A DNA stretch of 11,761 nt. Origin: an uncultured Ruminococcus sp. (lineage in GTDB: Bacteria; Bacillota; Clostridia; Oscillospirales; Ruminococcaceae). The notes under the pieces were generated by a model. It saw only the letters and a list, made by a program, of their open reading frames with translations, made no database searches and was not told the origin of the DNA. Below, piece after piece: positions 7,920-11,761 of this stretch; the stretch's first letter is position 1, and every line of letters begins with the position of its first letter. Location: assembly GCA_947174085.1 (NCBI GenBank), contig CAMWHN010000036.1, positions 1 through 11,761 of the forward strand. The letters are read 5' to 3'. The position numbers and the translations under genes are program-made.

Positions 7920-7934
7920 AGGAGGAAAATACCA

Positions 7935-9395
7935 ATGAGCAAATTAAAAAGAACACTGGCTTTGCTGGCTACTTTCGCAGTAGCATCTACTGCATTTGTG
8001 GCATGTGGCAAAAAAGAAGAAAGCAACAATTCTTCTGCTGACAACAACGCTGCTAATAACAGTGTTGCTGACGACAACAATGCAGGTAATGACGCTAACA
8101 GCGATGCTGATTCTGACGTTGACAGCGATGTTGAGTCTGATGTTGACAGCGATTCAGAAGATGGTGGCGATGACACACCTGCTACTGGTGGGGATATTTC
8201 CTTACCTGACACAGACGATGTTTTGACAATCGTTTGTTGGACAGATTCAGACTTGAGCAATATGTTTGATATTTACACACCTGTTCAGGCTTCTGAAGTA
8301 AAATATCAGAACTGTGGCGGTAACGGTACAGAAGCTTCTACACAATATGCAAATTACTTGAACAGTGGCGATGACGTTGACTTGTTCGTAGCTGAAGCAG
8401 GCTGGATTTTGAATTATATCAACGATGACACAATGTCTGCTCCTCTGTCTGATTTAGGCATTTCTACAGCTGATTATGCTGACGCTTATCAGTACACTGT
8501 TGAAATCGGTACAGATAACAACGGCGTTCTCAAAGGTGCATCATGGCAGGCAGCAGCCGGCGGTTGGGTTTATAACGCTGACATCGCTAAAGAATATCTG
8601 GGTGTTGAATCTGAAGAAGACATGCAAGCAAAAGTTTCAAGCTGGGATAATTTCAAAGCTACTGCTGAAGAACTCAAAGCAGCTACTGATGGTGCAGTTA
8701 CTATGACATGTACTCTCCCTGGTTTGTGGCAAGCGTATTCTACTGCTTTGAATGCTTCTTGGGTAGATGGTACAACAATTAATACAAGCATTGCAAAAGA
8801 CTTCACAGAAATGGCAAAAGAATATGCTGACAATGGCTATGTTGATCCTTCTATTGAACAGTGGAAAACAGAATGGGAAAACTGGGGTAAAGATGGTAAG
8901 ACTTTAGGTTACTTCTTCTCTACATGGTGCTTAGGTGAAGGCGCACAGTTGGATACTTGCTGTGGTACAGAAGGTAACTGGAGAATTATTCAAGGTCCAC
9001 AGGAATATTTCTGGGGCGGTTCTTGGCTCTGTGTATCTCCAAACTGCAATACAGCTACAGAAGCTGCTAATTTCATCAGAACATTTACTTGCAATGCTGA
9101 TACAATGGAAGAATATGCTCTGTATTCCGGCGACTTCGCTAATAACAAAGTTGCTATGAACAAGATTATTGCTGATGGTTCTAACTCCAATTCTTCTTTG
9201 GGCGGTCAAGACCAATTCGCAATTCTTGCTGACGTTGCTGCTGGTATTAAGATGAGTGATTCTATTTCAAAATATGACCAGAATCTGAAAGATACGTTCT
9301 TGACTATTTTGAAAGATAATATCAATGAAGATACTGACACAATTGTTGAGAAATTCAAAGCTCAAGCATTGGCAGATAATACTGACTTAAGCTAA
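7935..9395 (+). CDS. Extracellular sugar-binding lipoprotein of an ABC transporter (CUT1 type)
   Basis: This surface lipoprotein should capture a sugar or oligosaccharide and deliver it to the two permeases encoded next. The start is ATG 7935, with AAGGAGG (7919-7925) 9 bases upstream; the upstream in-frame ATG at 7809 lies within lacI and has no such site. The 486-residue precursor opens with a lipoprotein signal peptide (basic MSKLKR, hydrophobic core, lipobox FVAC) with lipidated Cys24. Residues 25-94 are a disordered linker rich in Asn, Ser, Ala and Asp, including SD-type repeats at 60-75. The folded domain starts near DVLTIVCW (about 95) and has many Trp and Tyr residues, as sugar-binding proteins do. 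Nine Cys remain after lipidation (101, 127, 259, 332, 342, 343, 366, 371, 386), which is many for an exported Gram-positive protein. Codon choice looks more selective than in gltB, consistent with high expression. The substrate is unknown. Confidence 0.9.
   Translation: MSKLKRTLALLATFAVASTAFVACGKKEESNNSSADNNAANNSVADDNNAGNDANSDADSDVDSDVESDVDSDSEDGGDDTPATGGDISLPDTDDVLTIVCWTDSDLSNMFDIYTPVQASEVKYQNCGGNGTEASTQYANYLNSGDDVDLFVAEAGWILNYINDDTMSAPLSDLGISTADYADAYQYTVEIGTDNNGVLKGASWQAAAGGWVYNADIAKEYLGVESEEDMQAKVSSWDNFKATAEELKAATDGAVTMTCTLPGLWQAYSTALNASWVDGTTINTSIAKDFTEMAKEYADNGYVDPSIEQWKTEWENWGKDGKTLGYFFSTWCLGEGAQLDTCCGTEGNWRIIQGPQEYFWGGSWLCVSPNCNTATEAANFIRTFTCNADTMEEYALYSGDFANNKVAMNKIIADGSNSNSSLGGQDQFAILADVAAGIKMSDSISKYDQNLKDTFLTILKDNINEDTDTIVEKFKAQALADNTDLS
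8112..8159 (+). repeat. 24-bp imperfect tandem repeat coding the acidic linker
   Basis: Two 24-bp units (8112-8135 and 8136-8159) each contain GTTGACAGCGAT and encode SDVDSDVE and SDVDSDSE. The in-frame unit suggests that linker length can change by slippage without breaking the gene. Confidence 0.7.
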
Positions 9396-9423
9396 TTTAT
9401 TTAATTTTTAAAAAAAGCATATG

Positions 9424-9462
9424 CGTAGCCTGTGGGGGATAATTATGCCCTCATAGGCGACG
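9424..9462 (+). promoter_or_regulatory. GC-rich stem-loop after the binding-protein gene
   Basis: GCCTGTGGGGG (9428-9438) pairs fully with CCCTCATAGGC (9448-9458), including two G-T wobbles, around a 9-nt loop. Beyond an A-G mismatch, CGT (9424-9426) pairs with ACG (9460-9462). No T run follows and the permease gene begins 32 bases later. Stem-loops in this position in other transport operons protect the upstream mRNA from 3' decay and raise binding-protein output over permease output; that role is inferred here. Partial termination is an alternative. Confidence 0.75.
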
Positions 9463-9494
9463 TGTTGTATATCATTTCGAGAGGGTGAAAAGTA

Positions 9495-10520
9495 ATGGCA
9501 TCAGCTGCGCAAAGCCGAATTAAATCCATTTCTTATGCCAAATACGGATATATGTTTATTGCACCTTTTTTCCTTGTGTATTGCTTTTTCCAGATTTGGC
9601 CGTTAATTTACACGTTTATCCTGTCTTTCAAAGGCAATCAGAGTGGTAATGCTGATTTTGTAGGACTGGATAATTACACAACAATTCTGTTCGGGCAAGG
9701 TATGGCTGCCGGTGCAGATAATACAAGACAAGAGTTTTTACAGGCACTCGGTAATACGTTTGTACTTTGGTTTGGTAACTTTATACCACAGATTCTTCTT
9801 TCTCTGCTGTTGGCTGTATGGTTTACTGATGCAAAAGTAAAATTACCAGGTAAAGGCTTTTTCAAAATTGTTATGTACATGCCGAATATTATTACTGCTG
9901 CATCTGTTGCAGCTCTGTATGTAAACCTGTTCGGCGATTCTGAATATTATTTCGTAAACTCCTTGATTGCAAATATGGGCGGAGACGCAATTAAATTTGT
10001 CAGTGACCCGACAATTTCAAAAGGCATGGTAATGTTTATTCAAACATGGTTGTGGTTTGGTAACACAATGATTATGTTAATGTCTGGTATTATGGGTATC
10101 AGTCCGTCATTGTTTGAAGCCGCTGATATTGACGGCGCAAATTCTACACAGCAATTCTTTACAATTACATTGCCATTGTTACAGCCTATCATGGTTTATA
10201 CACTTGTAACTTCCATGATTGGTGGTTTACAGATGTTTGACCTGCCTTATCTGTATCATAGTGGTGCAAATTTCTCAAGAAATTTGGAAACAGTTGCTGT
10301 ATATATTTATTATAATTTCAATAAGGGTACTGTTGAACAGGCGAACTATGGTTATGCCGGTGCCGCCTCAATTATTATCTTTGCCATCACGGCTGTTCTT
10401 GGTTCTATCACATTCTATATGAACCGTGATAAAGACGAAATTGCTAAGAAACAACAGCGTAAGAGAGCTGAAAAACAGCAAAAAGCAAGGATGAAACAGG
10501 GAGGAGGACTTACTATATGA
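9495..10520 (+). CDS. Sugar ABC transporter permease, MalF-like (CUT1)
   Basis: This is one of the two membrane subunits that form the sugar channel. The 341-residue protein shows about six membrane segments: near residues 20-44, 88-110, 122-146, 177-201, 231-250 and 287-309. The cytoplasmic EAA loop that docks the ATPase is present at residue 208 onward (EAADIDGANS, followed by ITLPLLQP). The C-terminal tail after about residue 310 is strongly charged, with many Lys, Arg and Gln residues. GAGGGTGA (9481-9488) is a moderate ribosome binding site 6 bases before the ATG. The gene ends in a 4-base ATGA overlap with the next permease, which implies translational coupling. It follows the binding-protein gene by 99 bases that contain a strong stem-loop. 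Confidence 0.93.
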   Translation: MASAAQSRIKSISYAKYGYMFIAPFFLVYCFFQIWPLIYTFILSFKGNQSGNADFVGLDNYTTILFGQGMAAGADNTRQEFLQALGNTFVLWFGNFIPQILLSLLLAVWFTDAKVKLPGKGFFKIVMYMPNIITAASVAALYVNLFGDSEYYFVNSLIANMGGDAIKFVSDPTISKGMVMFIQTWLWFGNTMIMLMSGIMGISPSLFEAADIDGANSTQQFFTITLPLLQPIMVYTLVTSMIGGLQMFDLPYLYHSGANFSRNLETVAVYIYYNFNKGTVEQANYGYAGAASIIIFAITAVLGSITFYMNRDKDEIAKKQQRKRAEKQQKARMKQGGGLTI

Positions 10521-11446
10521 GCATGAAACAGCAATACGGCGCACAAAAAGATAGTTATCATACGCAAATTATGATTAAATCTACTATCATCATGATTGTA
10601 TGTATTATTTTAACTCTGATTTGTTTAGTTCCAATTTTCATCTTGCTTGTAAATGCAACGCATTCTCATACAGAGCTTGCTGAAAATCCATCACAATTAT
10701 GGTTCGGTTCTGCATTGAAAGAAAACTTGAATATTTTATTAAATAAATTGCCGGACGATGCCGGAAAAGCAGTGACAAGAGTTGCCAGACAATATTCCAG
10801 CGTATTCAGTGTTGGACGTGGTTATTTTAATAGCTTGATTATTGCAGGCTGTACAACTGTTTTAACAGTATTTTTCTCTGCAATGACATCTTATGGCTTA
10901 ACAGTTTATGATTTCAAAGTAAAAGGTCCGGCTTATACATTTATTATTGCAGTTATGATGATTCCTGTACAGGTATCTTCCGCAGGTTTTGTAAGATTCA
11001 TGTATTCTTTGGGATTAATCAATAATTTTATTCCGTTGATTATTCCTGCAATTGCTGCTCCAGCAGTTATCTTCTTTATGAAGTCTTACATGAAATCCAG
11101 TTTTCCGCTGGAAATCGTAGAAGCTGCCAGAATTGACGGCTGTGGCGAGTTCAGAACTTTTGTAACAATTGCATTGCCTATGATGAAGCCAGCTATGGCT
11201 GTACAGGCTATTTTTGCATTCGTTGCAAACTGGAATAACTACTATACACAGAACATGATTCTGAAAAACGACAAAATGATGACAGTGCCAATCATGGTAT
11301 CTAAAGTTTTACAGTTCGACAAGAATGTAAACTATGGTGTAAACTATCTCTGTATCATGTTGTCAATCTTACCAATTGTTGTTGTATATTTTATTCTTTC
11401 TAAATTTATCATTGCCGGTGTTGCACTCGGTGGTGTAAAAGAATAA
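10517..11446 (+). CDS. Sugar ABC transporter permease, MalG-like (CUT1)
   Basis: This is the second membrane subunit of the importer, pairing with the upstream MalF-like protein. The 309-residue length is slightly above the family norm of about 280. A first membrane segment lies at about residues 25-47, followed by an external stretch containing GRGYFNSL. Further segments begin near 110 (SLIIAGCTTVLTVFF). The EAA loop starts at residue 202 (EAARIDGCGEFRTF, then ALPMMKP). The protein ends in a hydrophobic segment and GVALGGVKE, as MalG-type permeases do. GAGGAGG (10501-10507) lies 9 bases before the ATG, inside the end of the previous gene. No ATPase gene follows; the operon ends at the terminator at 11500. 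Confidence 0.93.
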   Translation: MSMKQQYGAQKDSYHTQIMIKSTIIMIVCIILTLICLVPIFILLVNATHSHTELAENPSQLWFGSALKENLNILLNKLPDDAGKAVTRVARQYSSVFSVGRGYFNSLIIAGCTTVLTVFFSAMTSYGLTVYDFKVKGPAYTFIIAVMMIPVQVSSAGFVRFMYSLGLINNFIPLIIPAIAAPAVIFFMKSYMKSSFPLEIVEAARIDGCGEFRTFVTIALPMMKPAMAVQAIFAFVANWNNYYTQNMILKNDKMMTVPIMVSKVLQFDKNVNYGVNYLCIMLSILPIVVVYFILSKFIIAGVALGGVKE

Positions 11447-11467
11447 TAAAATTATAATTTTATTATT
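11442..11467. repeat. 26-bp perfect AT palindrome at the operon stop codon
   Basis: Thirteen bases, AATAATAAAATTA, are followed directly by their exact reverse complement. The palindrome contains the TAA stop (11444-11446) of the MalG-like gene and consists only of A and T. The true terminator lies 32 bases further on. It resembles the palindrome at the gltD stop codon in position and composition. Confidence 0.7.
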
Positions 11468-11499
11468 TCCGAAAATTTGTAAAATATCCAAAATATTTT

Positions 11500-11534
11500 C
11501 GCCTGTTTCTGAAACTAGAAACAGGCGTTTTTTT
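11500..11534 (+). terminator. Rho-independent terminator of the ABC transporter operon
   Basis: CGCCTGTTTC (11500-11509) pairs perfectly with GAAACAGGCG (11518-11527) around an 8-nt loop and is followed by seven T residues (11528-11534). It ends one base before the stop codon of the convergent gene. In the minus direction the stem is followed by AAAATATTTT rather than a T run, so any role for that gene would be weaker. Confidence 0.94.
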
Positions 11535-11535
11535 A

Positions 11536-11761
11536 TTATATTAAAAATAATTGATTTTCGTCTTCTAAATCTTTTGCTAATTTTCCATTCGCAGGAATAT
11601 TTTTCACACGATATTTTTCTAATAAATTAAGCTGTTCCGGTTCGGGAATTTCAGCAGAAATTAGTTTTTGCTTTGCTTTGAGTGTTAAGACTTGCAAGCC
11701 CTGTGAATTTCTAGTTGCTTTTTCAGAAATTAATCCTGTGTGAATTAATATAGCTTTATTG
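11536..11761 (-). CDS. C-terminal end of a probable type IIA topoisomerase A subunit (partial)
   Basis: An open frame enters from the right edge of the window and ends at TAA (11538-11536), giving the last 74 residues of a protein. The start and most of the gene lie outside. The visible segment KAILIHTGLISEKATRNSQG, followed by LQVLTLK, resembles the last beta-propeller-like repeat of GyrA/ParC-type topoisomerase subunits, where a T(R)xTQG-V-x-TLK pattern is common in Clostridia. The final residues (KYRVKNIPANG, then an acidic end) also fit the tail of such proteins. The frame has no internal stops and normal codon use. The family is recalled from memory on a short fragment, so it could be another protein. 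It is convergent with the ABC operon. Confidence 0.6.
   Translation of the reverse strand, partial: NKAILIHTGLISEKATRNSQGLQVLTLKAKQKLISAEIPEPEQLNLLEKYRVKNIPANGKLAKDLEDENQLFLI

Noticed and set aside
7809..7934. Upstream extension of the binding-protein gene to an earlier in-frame ATG
   Set aside because: The extension overlaps the end of lacI, lacks a ribosome binding site and would bury the lipoprotein signal peptide behind 42 residues.
7880..8260. Minus-strand open frame of 126 codons opposite the start of the binding-protein gene
   Set aside because: It mirrors the Ser/Asp-rich repeat coding region, its Ser/Leu-rich product is the usual shadow of such repeats, and it has no ribosome binding site or neighbour to support it.

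Overview
The window looks like a stretch of chromosome from a low-GC Gram-positive anaerobe of the Clostridia, most probably a Ruminococcus-like Oscillospiraceae member. The reasons are AT-rich DNA, strong Shine-Dalgarno sites, sigma-A type promoters with TATAAT boxes, a lipoprotein sugar-binding protein with a long Asn/Ser/Asp-rich linker, and a carbohydrate ABC operon with no ATPase of its own. The taxon is inferred from these features; no marker gene in the window fixes it.

Layout: (1) Positions 1-61 hold a probable terminator of an upstream gene. (2) Positions 157-6174 carry gltB and gltD, the two subunits of NADPH-type glutamate synthase, closed by a strong terminator at 6206-6239. (3) Positions 6255-6509 hold a near-consensus plus-strand promoter with no recognisable gene behind it, flanked by a perfect 7-bp inverted repeat, followed by a minus-strand tRNA-Arg(CCT) with its own promoter and terminator. 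(4) Positions 6510-6838 are a non-coding control region rich in repeats, ending in a sigma-A promoter for a LacI-family regulator. (5) Positions 6839-11446 form a lacI - substrate-binding lipoprotein - permease - permease operon of the CUT1 type, with stem-loops before and after the binding-protein gene. (6) A strong terminator at 11500-11534 separates this operon from the 3' end of a convergent minus-strand gene that looks like a type IIA topoisomerase A subunit.

How the parts work together: GltB and GltD assimilate ammonia by making glutamate from glutamine and 2-oxoglutarate. The ABC operon should import a sugar or oligosaccharide, with the LacI protein as local sensor and the ATPase supplied from elsewhere, as for the shared MsiK/UgpC-type ATPases. 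The substrate cannot be read from the sequence, and no glycoside hydrolase or phosphorylase lies in the window.

No clearly new biological system was found; the protein-coding content is ordinary. The items most worth a second look are non-coding: the orphan promoter facing the tRNA gene, the repeat-rich lacI control region, the overlapping stem-loop and palindrome at the binding-protein ribosome binding site, and a terminator sequence that recurs at both ends of the window.
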